The translations under genes and the position numbers were made by a program. 43,716 bases of DNA from a virus: the IMG/VR virus record IMGVR_UViG_3300008625_001685, positions 1 to 43,716 of that record; one strand, 5' to 3'. The notes below the pieces were generated by a model that made no database searches, was not told the origin of the DNA, and saw only the letters and a program-made list of their open reading frames with translations. This document shows positions 33,301-41,293 of the stretch, one piece after another; position 1 is the first letter of the stretch, and each line of letters opens with the position of its first letter.

Positions 33301-34625
33301 CAAAGAACAAACTCATTACCATAAATATTACTTACGAAAAAAAATGTTTTGCCAGGTAATTTATTAATGTATTCTGTTTGCCAACTATCATAATTATTGA
33401 CAGCATCCCAATGCCAGTATGATACGTTGTGTAAATTATTTTTAAAGATATCCCAATGATTATAAAAATTATCCTTTCCTCCCCAACGTTCTAATTCTTC
33501 CTCCCAACGTTCATCTATTTCTTCTAATCTATCTGCAAAATTAAATACTTCATAATTGTTTTGATGTAGCATATGATGACTGAAAATACTTGAAAGACTG
33601 CTGTTTTTTGGATTCCAATCAACATGTAATTTGTATTTTAAACCTATAGAAGGTCCACTAATATCATAAAATATAACTCTTTCTTTACCTGAATAATTAA
33701 ATGTATTCAAAAAATGATTTCCTAAAAATCCCGAACTTAAAAATACATAATTATCGAATTGTTTTGGAGCATCAGCTTTCTCTAATAATGGATAGAAATT
33801 TTCAAATTCTTCGGGATATGGTTCGGTATTAAATAAATAAATTTTACTTGAATAATGGGATGTTTTGGCAAATTCTAATTTTTTAATTTCTTGTTCTACC
33901 TCTTGTATTTGTTTTTGATTATGTTGAAGTTCTTCTAAATAATAAAATTGTTTAAGTTTTCGTATTTTTTGAGTAAATGATGTAACATTATATCCATGCT
34001 TAAAAATACAATTTAAAATATTCCAGCCCCATGACATATTAGTTTCGGGTAAATATTCTTTTGTTTTATTATTAGAATTTAACCAAGTTGGTGTATAATC
34101 ATCATGTAGATTTATTTTACTCCTATTTGCATCATATATAATTTGGTCATGTAAAATATTACCAGTATGAAGTGGACTACCTATTTTTTTCCATAATTGT
34201 AAATTAATAAAAAGTAATTGCGGATGAATTCCATACCAATGCCTTTTATGATTTAATCTTGATGGAGCGTCATTGTCTACTAAATGGGCAAGAAGTACTG
34301 AATTAGGATTTTCTTCTGCTAATTTTACTAATTCAAAAGATAGATCTAACCGAAAAATGTTTGCTGGTTTAATAACTAATGCATATTTACGATGACTTGC
34401 TAATGCATCTTTTAAGCATTCATAAAGACTATTGCTTTCGGTATAAAAAACATTGCGATGCTGAATAGCCAATTCACCTTCTAATCCAGATCTAGTTAAT
34501 TTGTCTGCCAATTCAAACATATAATCATTTGTAACTTCATCAATACAATGAGAATTATCTGTCCAATAACAATAATATATTTCTTCTTCTGCTATAGAAT
34601 TTAATTCTTTAGTTTCGTTCAACAT
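30372..34625 (-). CDS. Giant protein with two tandem N-twitch radical SAM modules
   Basis: In this 1,417-residue protein, residues 1-240 look like a GT-A-type glycosyltransferase-like region (H-P-Q-L-L-F-I-N-L-Q-L-W-K, 134-146), but no clear DxD motif is seen. A coiled-coil-like segment covers 215-255. Residues 290-500 form a Rossmann-like region (F-L-S-S-G-F; V-I-F-Y-D-I-S). Module one has C526, C544-C545, C596/C599, core C643-x3-C647-x2-C650 and GGEPT (724-728). Module two has C980, C998-C999, C1055/C1058, core C1111-x3-C1115-x2-C1118 and GGEPT (1184-1188). Both modules keep every cluster cysteine. Module two is closest to the protein at 34619. The frame is uninterrupted, so this is a genuine multidomain protein. 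Confidence 0.85.
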   Translation of the reverse strand: MLNETKELNSIAEEEIYYCYWTDNSHCIDEVTNDYMFELADKLTRSGLEGELAIQHRNVFYTESNSLYECLKDALASHRKYALVIKPANIFRLDLSFELVKLAEENPNSVLLAHLVDNDAPSRLNHKRHWYGIHPQLLFINLQLWKKIGSPLHTGNILHDQIIYDANRSKINLHDDYTPTWLNSNNKTKEYLPETNMSWGWNILNCIFKHGYNVTSFTQKIRKLKQFYYLEELQHNQKQIQEVEQEIKKLEFAKTSHYSSKIYLFNTEPYPEEFENFYPLLEKADAPKQFDNYVFLSSGFLGNHFLNTFNYSGKERVIFYDISGPSIGLKYKLHVDWNPKNSSLSSIFSHHMLHQNNYEVFNFADRLEEIDERWEEELERWGGKDNFYNHWDIFKNNLHNVSYWHWDAVNNYDSWQTEYINKLPGKTFFFVSNIYGNEFVLWAQQNYNNIAIKLQNLLKNLNSNVFVYGFLPDLGLIDVDNSKNIELINSYKRRIYLGEKENKQKNKTERRLFIDENETIPTPNWCVLPWIHLTSSVAGWYRPCCDSNKNIKDYSMANDPKDILHTSVIGIEDTFYGPDMNKIRSQFLNNERPKICSACWKKEDSGISSLRVAMNSRFKDLIDKIDVTKPKLKYLDIKYDSTCNLACRMCSTGSSDQHQKEILSYVEDGQQIPDHFSYATPELLNKDTYKRQYVKRLNKSNEKPFLEQDVINAIPELEVLKATGGEPTINKKFLNAVDYAIEHDYAKNIELDLTTNGTKFTNEVLEKISQFKQLRLRISVDGTKDVYEYIRYPFSWNLLNKSITNLFEFCQNNNLFFLAQENEILPKALIGFSIVAQPYNIFNLGEIYRWASNFYEKYCGFINPELIDICIDFQMIPEQSELNPLFLPKSMLKKAYKKFVKDVKGIPGIEPRIEYFNNFVENVDSNLPIRDLKHKELKKFTEFFDKNRKQDYHNHLDPEMIAYLDNAPVAPWEKENNGFCILPWIHLSTRTTGNMQLCCTANSGSDEDHPMVGCNRKDNGELVNLKHDNWKEQWNTKYMRDVRLAMLKGEKPRECQKCYKEEEVGYNSKRNWENKKWFSKLNYDSIVWNTTPDGSAPANIHYVDLKLGNKCNLACATCNPDDSSYWVKDWKTIINSDNISHKLYKQMEWSKGKEQRGGYDWYKNKVTWDELATQKFMNDAYILGGEPTIINEFREFIEYASPKMNLRFNTNIQVCDNELLDLLKRLNFVEVAASIDGINLKHKWLRYPSEFDLTLENLKKYNNFSKENPNVRLNIDTTASIFNIIHIPELIKWKLSQPELIEINKWPVHGGMIGIHFLYNPKFLSVKCLPKELKEKASDEYTDLYKWLEQNFEHYTDALEKPTGIRKLQSLIDFMWSEDLSHLLPLTNEYIRKLEVVRKLNFCEIFPELEELYNYGK

Positions 34626-36019
34626 TGCATTAATTCTTCCATTTCATAAAATGTTTTCTTAAAATTTGTACCACGTACCTTATCATTGAGAGTAAGGTAT
34701 TCTTGAAACTCTGGCATACGCCTTGACCAATCTTCTTGAAACATAAAATTGATCATACCCTGTAATCGTTTAATGCCATAACTTGCTTCTCGCCATTTAT
34801 CGTATGTTATTTTTCCTTTGTGCCAAGACGGAATACCTTTCTCCCAATTTTCTTCCCACCACGGATAAAAGTCTTCGTATTTTTGCTTAATTTTTTCTTT
34901 GAACCAGAGAGGAAATATCTTAACATTAAGATGAGGAGGCCAATATACAAAATGGTAGTTAATGCCGCCTGCTCCAAACGGCCACATATTGATTTTTTTA
35001 AATCCTTGATCAAGTTTCCACCTTATTAAATCTGGTATATAGTACATATTTAATGCCTGTACTGCACAGGCAATTGTTACTTCTACATTATCATTTGTAT
35101 TATCTAACATATGAAATTGCTTAACCTGATGCTTCCATTTACTTGGAAAACGAATATAATCATTCATTTTTCCTATTGAATCTATACTATAATGAAATCG
35201 CACACGTTTAAACTTATCCCATAATTTAAATAACCTATTAGGCATTTCGACGCCATTACTGTTATATCTTAATTCGATTTTAGAAGCATAACCCATTTCG
35301 ATTATCTTTTCAAGAAGAGTATAATGCTCCTCTATAATTGTACTTTCTCCGCCGGCAAAATACAATTGATAAATGTTTGGTATTTGGTTATACAAGTCTT
35401 CCCAAAACTTAGGATTTTTCTTGTACCAATTATACGTTGCACCCCATTCATCGGCGCCACCTCCATGCCATTGACATGTATCTTTAAGTGTTTCATTTCG
35501 TATTTGCGGATAAAATGCTTTCCAATCTTTAACCCAATCACTAGAATCATGAGGACTACACATAATACATCTTAAATTACATTTAGAACCTAAACGCAAA
35601 TCAATATATCTTATTTTAGGAGGTATTTCACCATCTTCGTTTGTTTCTCCGATCATATCATCTAAACTAAATCGTTCCATCCAATATGCTGTTTCCCATT
35701 GTCGTTTAGATAAATGCCCTGCATCTTCTTCTTTAAAACACTTCATACAACTAGGAGGCTTTTCTCCTGCGAGCATTTGTAATCGTATATTCTTCATGTA
35801 GGAATTATTCCAAGATTCGTTTAATCCTGCCACATTTAAATTGGCTGGGTTTCCATCTTCGGTGCGTAACTCGCCTACTTTTGCCCCTAATGCTTTAACA
35901 TTAGTAGGTCCTACGCCAGAAGCATTAGCCGTACAGCATACTCGCATCGCACCATCAGGTCGTGTGCTAAGATGCATCCAAGGTAATGCACAAAATGTTT
36001 CAGAAGGTAGTTTCTGCAT
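34619..36019 (-). CDS. N-terminal-twitch radical SAM protein
   Basis: This 466-residue protein has F-C-A-L-P-W (C10), V-C-C (C28-C29), C-M-K-C (C91, C94), core C147-x3-C151-x2-C154 (C-N-L-R-C-I-M-C) and A-G-G-E-S-T in place of GGEPT. The C-terminal D-K-V-R-G-T-N-F closes the module. It aligns along its full length with the second module of the giant protein at 30372, including the W-V-K-D-W-K segment after the core, so one arose from the other by duplication. It overlaps the giant gene by 7 bp and the upstream hydroxylase gene by 20 bp. Confidence 0.88.
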   Translation of the reverse strand: MQKLPSETFCALPWMHLSTRPDGAMRVCCTANASGVGPTNVKALGAKVGELRTEDGNPANLNVAGLNESWNNSYMKNIRLQMLAGEKPPSCMKCFKEEDAGHLSKRQWETAYWMERFSLDDMIGETNEDGEIPPKIRYIDLRLGSKCNLRCIMCSPHDSSDWVKDWKAFYPQIRNETLKDTCQWHGGGADEWGATYNWYKKNPKFWEDLYNQIPNIYQLYFAGGESTIIEEHYTLLEKIIEMGYASKIELRYNSNGVEMPNRLFKLWDKFKRVRFHYSIDSIGKMNDYIRFPSKWKHQVKQFHMLDNTNDNVEVTIACAVQALNMYYIPDLIRWKLDQGFKKINMWPFGAGGINYHFVYWPPHLNVKIFPLWFKEKIKQKYEDFYPWWEENWEKGIPSWHKGKITYDKWREASYGIKRLQGMINFMFQEDWSRRMPEFQEYLTLNDKVRGTNFKKTFYEMEELMQC

Positions 36020-36656
36020 ATGACTTTTTAAATTTTTCCCAACTTCTAATTAGTATAGGGGACCAAAATTTCCAATCTAACCTTGCACCATTACATATTA
36101 TATGATATCTAGGTTTATCTCCATTGTTTGTAACTGTATGATCCCATACATTAGAAAAAAACCAAGTAGATCCGTTTTTAATAGGAATATTACCCCAATG
36201 AGGCATAGTAAAATCACACCCTTCGGGATGTTGTATAGAAAAATGCAATACTCCTAACTGCTTCATTTGTTGTTCTAATGGAATTACAGGGTCATCTCTA
36301 TCATTATGTAAGAAAATAGATCCACCAGGATCTATTTTCATAAATCTAGTTCTTCGTTGACTTTTTATTCCGGCATTATTTTGTAAGAAGTTTTTTGTTA
36401 CTGGACATTTATCTGCTATACTTGTCCAATCATATTTAACATCGTTATCAGTATGATATACATTTGTATGATCGCCATCAATTCCATACAATGCTAAACT
36501 AGACCAACCAATTCCGTCGCTTTTTCTATAAGGCACCCATTCAGTCATCTGTTCAACTTCAGGAAGAATGCTTTCCCACGGACATTTAAAATCTAACATT
36601 AACCAAGGCAATCCAGTTTGGGTTCGAATCCAGTCAATGTAATTATTTTGATTCAT
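36000..36656 (-). CDS. Aspartyl/asparaginyl hydroxylase-like 2OG oxygenase
   Basis: In this 218-residue protein, D-P-G-G-S-I-F-L-H-N-D (109-119) gives H117-x-D119. S-N-V-W-D-H-T-V-T-N gives H173, and D-K-P-R-Y-H gives the 2-oxoglutarate-binding Arg-183. These are the complete AspH-type ligands. The start at 36656 forms a TAATG overlap with the SPASM-only gene upstream. It could hydroxylate a peptide, or a small molecule made by the surrounding radical-SAM enzymes. That link rests on gene order alone. Confidence 0.75.
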   Translation of the reverse strand: MNQNNYIDWIRTQTGLPWLMLDFKCPWESILPEVEQMTEWVPYRKSDGIGWSSLALYGIDGDHTNVYHTDNDVKYDWTSIADKCPVTKNFLQNNAGIKSQRRTRFMKIDPGGSIFLHNDRDDPVIPLEQQMKQLGVLHFSIQHPEGCDFTMPHWGNIPIKNGSTWFFSNVWDHTVTNNGDKPRYHIICNGARLDWKFWSPILIRSWEKFKKSYAETTF

Positions 36657-36967
36657 TATTTTTTATTAATGCTATCAATAAAAACATCTCTGTCTTTAAT
36701 TTCACATGTTTTTTTACATTTCTCAACAGGATTATTGGTATTCCAAGAATTTATAATACCATTAAACAACGAACCATCTAATACTTCTTGTATAGTATTA
36801 TTATACAAACTATTATCATACTTGGCATTAAGTTCACCAAATAAAGTTTTCGGTTGATTTCCTGCTAACATATTTAACGATTCTGAATTCACATAACAGC
36901 AAGGTATTAATTCGCCTAAATGATTTATGAATAGTCGTTTTTGATTTCCGTATTTACATTCTATCAT
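36656..36967 (-). CDS. Stand-alone SPASM/auxiliary-cluster domain (detached from its radical SAM core)
   Basis: This 103-residue protein has C4 in I-E-C-K-Y-G, then R-L-F-I-N-H-L-G-E-L-I-P-C-C (C23-C24), and a C-terminal K-C-K-K-T-C (C84, C88). The pattern and the I-x-x-S-W segment match the C-terminal SPASM region of the intact radical-SAM protein at 38363 (I-S-C-K..., E-G-H-V-F-P-C-C, E-D-S-W, C-A-N-K-C). No radical-SAM core is present here. The missing core is probably the truncated protein at 37767, with an SGNH gene between. Start MIECKYG at 36967 follows a 21-bp gap. Confidence 0.72.
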   Translation of the reverse strand: MIECKYGNQKRLFINHLGELIPCCYVNSESLNMLAGNQPKTLFGELNAKYDNSLYNNTIQEVLDGSLFNGIINSWNTNNPVEKCKKTCEIKDRDVFIDSINKK

Positions 36968-36988
36968 TACAGTTTTTTATCATACATA

Positions 36989-37774
36989 TCAAAAAATATC
37001 TTCACCATTTTCAAGGTCTTTTTCCTTTATCTTATTGAAAGCATATTCTCCTAATACTTTATTTTCATTCACACCCAAATGAAATAAGTCTCTAGCATAT
37101 GTAGTTTCTAATGGTTTAATATCTTTAATCTTATAAGGACTACCTTCAGGTAAATGTATTATTTTACAATCATATTCTTGACATATTTGGTTTAATAAAT
37201 TTGTATATATAAACCTTCTCCATTCTTGATTCTTTTCATTAACAAATAAATCTAAATATTCCCTTTTATACTTACTATCAGAAGGTAAACCATTACCACA
37301 ATTACCAGCAAAAAATTCATCATCGCCATGATCTTCATTCACCCACCAATTTAATCTAGATATTGGTGGATGTTTAAATACATAAATTTTAGGTTTTAAT
37401 ATAGGTATCCAATATAGTGCTCTTTGGGTCGCATGTGACCAATCAGACCCACCAATGGCAATATTATGATGGAAAACTTCATAATGATCAGCTGTGATTT
37501 TACTCCACATCATATCTAATGGCATTCCTGTTCCAACTGTTTGTGAACAACCATTAAATAATATTGTACAATTTTTCAAAAATGAATCAGAACGATAACC
37601 ATGTTCATTAAATGTATATTTTATATCAAAATCAATCCAACCTTGCTTTTCAAGTTCATCATAATTATGTTTGAGATTATAATCATATATTTCTTTAGTA
37701 TCAGCATATAACCATGAAATGCTTTGATTACTATATTTAAAATATTTTGAAACACCATGTTTCCATTTATCCAT
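36989..37774 (-). CDS. SGNH hydrolase-like protein inserted between split radical SAM halves
   Basis: I use the ATG at 37774 (MDKWKHG), which overlaps the upstream stop by 8 bp, instead of a start at 37840. The 261-residue product has E-H-G-Y-R (57-61) followed by L-F-N-G-C-S-Q-T-V-G-T-G (72-83) with the nucleophile Ser-77, and I-A-I-G-G-S-D as block II. F-H-L-G near the C-terminus is a degenerate block V. It belongs to the subfamily of 11557 and 24260. Its position between a radical-SAM core and a separate SPASM gene suggests it entered an originally continuous gene. Confidence 0.7.
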   Translation of the reverse strand: MDKWKHGVSKYFKYSNQSISWLYADTKEIYDYNLKHNYDELEKQGWIDFDIKYTFNEHGYRSDSFLKNCTILFNGCSQTVGTGMPLDMMWSKITADHYEVFHHNIAIGGSDWSHATQRALYWIPILKPKIYVFKHPPISRLNWWVNEDHGDDEFFAGNCGNGLPSDSKYKREYLDLFVNEKNQEWRRFIYTNLLNQICQEYDCKIIHLPEGSPYKIKDIKPLETTYARDLFHLGVNENKVLGEYAFNKIKEKDLENGEDIF

Positions 37775-38363
37775 ATTTAACTTCTCCACTATTAGTTCTA
37801 TGAGACCATATAGTTCTAAACTTTTTGAAACCTTCATCAATTGACATCTGCTTGGCTTTTTCCATCAGATGATGATTATGATCAAAAACAATGAATTGCC
37901 AGGTTGCTTTTCCACCTGCGTTTATAAATGTTCTCCAATTTTCTTGTACTTTTTTAAAATTTGACCCTACTCTGTACTGTTCTAATGATTGTTGATCGAT
38001 TCCATCAATACCAAAAAATACCGAAACTTTTCTTTCTCCTAACTCCTTCCAAAAATTAACAGTCCTTGTTGATCCATTAGTAGCAATATTTACACCAGTA
38101 AAGGATAAAAAATAATCTACAATATCAATAAACTGAGGATGAGTAGTTGGTTCATCAACAGAACCACAAAAGTTTATAACTTGTAAGTTAGGTAAGTAAC
38201 CAGGAGGAATCCATTTTTTTAAATCATTTAATTTTATGTAAGACTTATTAAGTATATGTCCTACTTCATTATTCATTTCTTGACGCAAACATCCGGGACA
38301 ATGAATATTGCAATAACTAGTAAGCTCTATATCTATCCATTCAACTGTATCTTTATGCCACAT
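37767..38363 (-). CDS. Radical SAM core protein lacking its SPASM domain
   Basis: In this 198-residue protein, C18-x3-C22-x2-C25 (C-N-I-H-C-P-G-C) binds the cluster and F-C-G-S-V-D-E-P-T stands where GGEP is usual. The chain stops just after F-I-V-F-D-H-N-H-H and G-F-K-K-F-R. In the paralog at 38363 this is the point where the linker to the SPASM domain begins. A detached SPASM gene lies two genes downstream. The two products may assemble into a two-subunit enzyme, or the pair may be decaying. There is no frameshift inside the core. Confidence 0.78.
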   Translation of the reverse strand: MWHKDTVEWIDIELTSYCNIHCPGCLRQEMNNEVGHILNKSYIKLNDLKKWIPPGYLPNLQVINFCGSVDEPTTHPQFIDIVDYFLSFTGVNIATNGSTRTVNFWKELGERKVSVFFGIDGIDQQSLEQYRVGSNFKKVQENWRTFINAGGKATWQFIVFDHNHHLMEKAKQMSIDEGFKKFRTIWSHRTNSGEVKYG

Positions 38364-39424
38364 TATATAAATTGCTCCTTAAATGCGTCAAACCCTATGC
38401 CACATTTATTTGCACAAACTTTAAGTTTACCATCGTTAACACTAGAACATGACCATGAATCTTCTATTGCTTTAAAAAATGGACCTTCTACAATTTCCTT
38501 TAATGTATGCTTTCTTAAACTAATATTATCTGGGTCTCCAATTAATTTCCAAATTGGTGCTTCGCGAGGTCCCCAATACCATTTATATTGTTGTCCTGCT
38601 GTCCAACAACAAGGAAAAACATGTCCTTCTGCTGTAACAAATATTTCTGACTTTTCTATTGCTTTACAACTTATAGGTGTCTTATCATAATATGCATCCA
38701 TACTACCATGTTCGGTTACTAAATCTTTTTCTTTTTTAAGAGCAGAATTAACATATTTGTCTTTTGGCTTTTCTAACTTTTGTGTTTCTTCACCTTTTCT
38801 ATTTGTTGCTTGATGTGACTCTTTACCTTTATGTTGAACTGTGGAAAAGAATCTCCCTGTCTTTTTAACTTGAAATTTTTCAAAGCCCATATCTTTTGAG
38901 AGTTGTTTTGCTTCGTCTACTTGATGCTCATTATGTTTAAACACTATAAAATCCCATTTAGCACGGCCGCCTCTTTTAATAAATGCTTTTGCATTTTCCA
39001 TTACTCGTTCCCATTTAACTTTTTGTCTATATAAATGATTGGTATCTTCTAAACCATCTATGCTAAATGTTATAACTACATCAAGATCTGCTAAATCTTC
39101 CCAAAAGTAATCTAATCTAGCACCTCCGTTAGTATTCATACCTAACCACATTTTCGGATTAGCATGTCTAAAATATCTAAATCCTTCACCTGCATAACTG
39201 CTTACACATGGATCACCTAAGTTACCACACATATACATAGAATCTAATTGCTCTACAAAACTGCAAGGAAACATTTCATAATAATCTGCAGAACTTAACA
39301 TTGCATTATGAAGATATGGATTATCTTTACCACCATTTATATTGCGGTCGCATTGCGGACAGGCGGCATTACATCCTTGGGTTGGCTCTATATGAACACT
39401 TTTTATATCTTCATATCTATACAT
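38363..39424 (-). CDS. Radical SAM/SPASM protein (intact)
   Basis: In this 353-residue protein, C18-x3-C22-x2-C25 (C-N-A-A-C-P-Q-C), Y-M-C-G-N-L-G-D-P-C (GNxGDP in place of GGEP) and N-T-N-G-G form the core. A charged linker (about 200-235) leads to a SPASM-like domain with I-S-C-K, F-P-C-C, W-S-C and C-A-N-K-C-G. The SPASM family includes enzymes that modify peptides and other substrates; the GNxGDP variant forms a separate branch here with 37767. It starts directly after the stop of the small basic protein at 39425. Confidence 0.85.
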   Translation of the reverse strand: MYRYEDIKSVHIEPTQGCNAACPQCDRNINGGKDNPYLHNAMLSSADYYEMFPCSFVEQLDSMYMCGNLGDPCVSSYAGEGFRYFRHANPKMWLGMNTNGGARLDYFWEDLADLDVVITFSIDGLEDTNHLYRQKVKWERVMENAKAFIKRGGRAKWDFIVFKHNEHQVDEAKQLSKDMGFEKFQVKKTGRFFSTVQHKGKESHQATNRKGEETQKLEKPKDKYVNSALKKEKDLVTEHGSMDAYYDKTPISCKAIEKSEIFVTAEGHVFPCCWTAGQQYKWYWGPREAPIWKLIGDPDNISLRKHTLKEIVEGPFFKAIEDSWSCSSVNDGKLKVCANKCGIGFDAFKEQFI

Positions 39425-39517
39425 TTAATCATATATGGGTCGAGGAGTTGAATCTTTTTTTCTTAATAGCTTTCGGCGTTTATACCAATTTTTAATTTTT
39501 TTAATTATCGAGCACAT
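39425..39517 (-). CDS. Tiny basic protein (30 aa) ending P-I-Y-D
   Basis: A 30-codon minus-strand frame fills the only gap between two longer genes: it overlaps the upstream stop by 17 bp and ends directly against the next ATG. The peptide is MCSIIKKIKNWYKRRKLLRK followed by K-D-S-T-P-R-P-I-Y-D. The Trp-Tyr, basic and terminal I-Y-D pattern resembles the 46-residue protein at 41951. Such short basic peptides with a P-x-I-Y ending recur, as I recall, in marine T4-like phages. A membrane- or nucleic-acid-contact role is possible; the function is unknown. Confidence 0.6.
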   Translation of the reverse strand: MCSIIKKIKNWYKRRKLLRKKDSTPRPIYD

Positions 39518-40535
39518 TTCGTATCCCCTCATCTTGCAATAAGTATTCTACAATTAAATCACAGCCAGCTTCGTTTGGATGACAAGAAGGCAAATAATAA
39601 TTTTGCATCCAATTTTGCCATATATCATCTATCCCCTTTTCATTTTTTTCACCATAATCTAACATAGATTTAATTCGAAAAGGAAATTCATTCTCTTCTA
39701 ATAAAATATATGAAATGGGGTGTTCTTTGTACATATCTTGATCTATATTAAATAAATCTCTAAATTTTAGTAAAACATTGCCTTGTTTTTTACCTAGTTC
39801 ATATGTGCTTTTTGGTAATAACTTTATAAGTTCTTCTTTTTCCCACATAGGCAAAAGCCATCTAGGTTCAACCCAATCGTATAACCAAATACCTAATTCA
39901 AAATGTTTAGACCAAAAATGTTTTAAACTCCAAATAAAATTAATAAACTGTTCTATATAATATTGACTATGGAAATAATTTGCATAATTTTCAATACAGC
40001 AGTTATTTAATACAGGTTCAAAATATTCTTCGTCTGTTCGTTTGTTGTATTTTTCTTTTATACTATTTTTACATTGTTCAGGATACCATGTTTCAGTATC
40101 ATTGTTATCTAAGTATTCATCTGTTACTGTTAAGTAATTAGCCCGCAAAGAAGGCCGTGCATATTTTTCCGGTGAATCAAAATATTCTATATTGTGATAA
40201 AAAACATTATCTCGTTGAATATAATTTTTTCCTTCTATTATTTCTGATTTATTTACAATGCCGTTGTTTAATTTATGAGTTACAGATGCTAAGTATCTAA
40301 AATCTGCTAACTCTAATATTATTTTTTTGCAATAGTTTTCCTTTGCTAAAAAATATAACATTTGTTGAGCATATTCCCAACTTGTTGCACCAACAGCAAA
40401 ACTATGAAATTCATAATTTGGATATAATTTTCCTAGCTTGTTAATAAAAAATTTAGAAAATCTTTCTTCAAAAGTACCAAAATCGTCTTGAGGTACACTA
40501 TAACTAGTTCCTATTATTGCTACTTTTTCTTTCAT
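39501..40535 (-). CDS. Divergent SGNH hydrolase-like protein
   Basis: In this 344-residue protein, the N-terminal strand V-A-I-I-G-T-S-Y-S (5-13) carries the block-I Ser, with Thr for the usual Asp/Cys. A-V-G-A-T-S-W supplies block II and C-H-P-N-E-A-G near the C-terminus is the H-P-N/G block with the catalytic His. Unlike the other three SGNH proteins here it lacks the N-H-G-F-R segment and begins directly with the nucleophile strand. The centre is rich in Tyr, Asn and Glu. It overlaps the upstream gene by 4 bp. Confidence 0.65.
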   Translation of the reverse strand: MKEKVAIIGTSYSVPQDDFGTFEERFSKFFINKLGKLYPNYEFHSFAVGATSWEYAQQMLYFLAKENYCKKIILELADFRYLASVTHKLNNGIVNKSEIIEGKNYIQRDNVFYHNIEYFDSPEKYARPSLRANYLTVTDEYLDNNDTETWYPEQCKNSIKEKYNKRTDEEYFEPVLNNCCIENYANYFHSQYYIEQFINFIWSLKHFWSKHFELGIWLYDWVEPRWLLPMWEKEELIKLLPKSTYELGKKQGNVLLKFRDLFNIDQDMYKEHPISYILLEENEFPFRIKSMLDYGEKNEKGIDDIWQNWMQNYYLPSCHPNEAGCDLIVEYLLQDEGIRNVLDN

Positions 40536-41293
40536 TTATATCCTATTAACATAAATCTTGTATATTTTTCTAATTCAAGTTCACCTTCATATATAATATT
40601 ACTTAACGGTGCTTGCTGTTTAAATTCATTAATATCTTTAACACAATTGACATGTTCTGGTAATTCAAAATAGTTATTTGTTTGGAGTGCAACTAACTTA
40701 TTCCTTGGTATTGCATTAAACCATTCTGTAAATTTTTCAATATGCTCACAACTTGTGTTAATAATTGTATCTGGTATCTCATGGCATAATCTTGGTTCGC
40801 CGTTTACATTTGTAGTATAATAATGATATTCTCCATTTGTATTCGATTTTTCTTTTAACATATATGTAAAAAAAGAAACAATATCTAATGTTGTTGCTTT
40901 AAATGTCCAATTGTCTGCTTTCCATGGTTCATTTAAATCTTCTGCTATTTTCCAACAACTATCATCTATATCAAAACTCCTTATTTTATCTACATAAATA
41001 TTCTCATCTTCAAACATCATAGTCGCAAGGGTGCCATACCATCCGGCACATATAAAAACTATACCTAAATCAATACCTTTAAGTTTTTTTAATAGCCATT
41101 GTTTAGATTTTATTTGTCCTTGTGATAATGCATCTCCTATTTTATCATTATGTTTTTTTAATCCATGAATTAATTGTGATGGTATTTCTTCTTGCAATTT
41201 ATCCCAATATTTGTCACCAGATAAGTAGATTTTTTTTGACATTTTTTTAGGCCAAAGAAGTTGTACTCTATTATGTATTTCTTCTAAATTCAT
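40532..41293 (-). CDS. Methyltransferase-like Rossmann protein
   Basis: In this 253-residue protein, L-G-I-V-F-I-C-A-G-W-Y-G-T (75-87) followed by a helix and I-R-S-F-D-I-D (about 103-109) resembles the SAM-binding motif I and acidic motif II of class I methyltransferases. I-I-N-T-S-C-E-H-I is a plausible motif IV. The N-terminal 65 residues are helical and basic. It might instead be a nucleotide-sugar or nicotianamine-type Rossmann enzyme. It lies between glycosyltransferase-like and SGNH genes and overlaps the former by 23 bp. Confidence 0.55.
   Translation of the reverse strand: MNLEEIHNRVQLLWPKKMSKKIYLSGDKYWDKLQEEIPSQLIHGLKKHNDKIGDALSQGQIKSKQWLLKKLKGIDLGIVFICAGWYGTLATMMFEDENIYVDKIRSFDIDDSCWKIAEDLNEPWKADNWTFKATTLDIVSFFTYMLKEKSNTNGEYHYYTTNVNGEPRLCHEIPDTIINTSCEHIEKFTEWFNAIPRNKLVALQTNNYFELPEHVNCVKDINEFKQQAPLSNIIYEGELELEKYTRFMLIGYK

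Noticed and set aside
36621-36631. Exact GGTTCGAATCC, the consensus of a tRNA T-loop/B-box
   Set aside because: It lies inside the reading frame of the 36000-36656 hydroxylase-like gene (encoding W-I-R-T), and no acceptor, D or anticodon stems can be folded around it.
36656-38363. The split radical-SAM pair as a simple sequencing frameshift
   Set aside because: The two halves are about 800 bp apart with a complete, intact SGNH gene between them, which no indel error would create.
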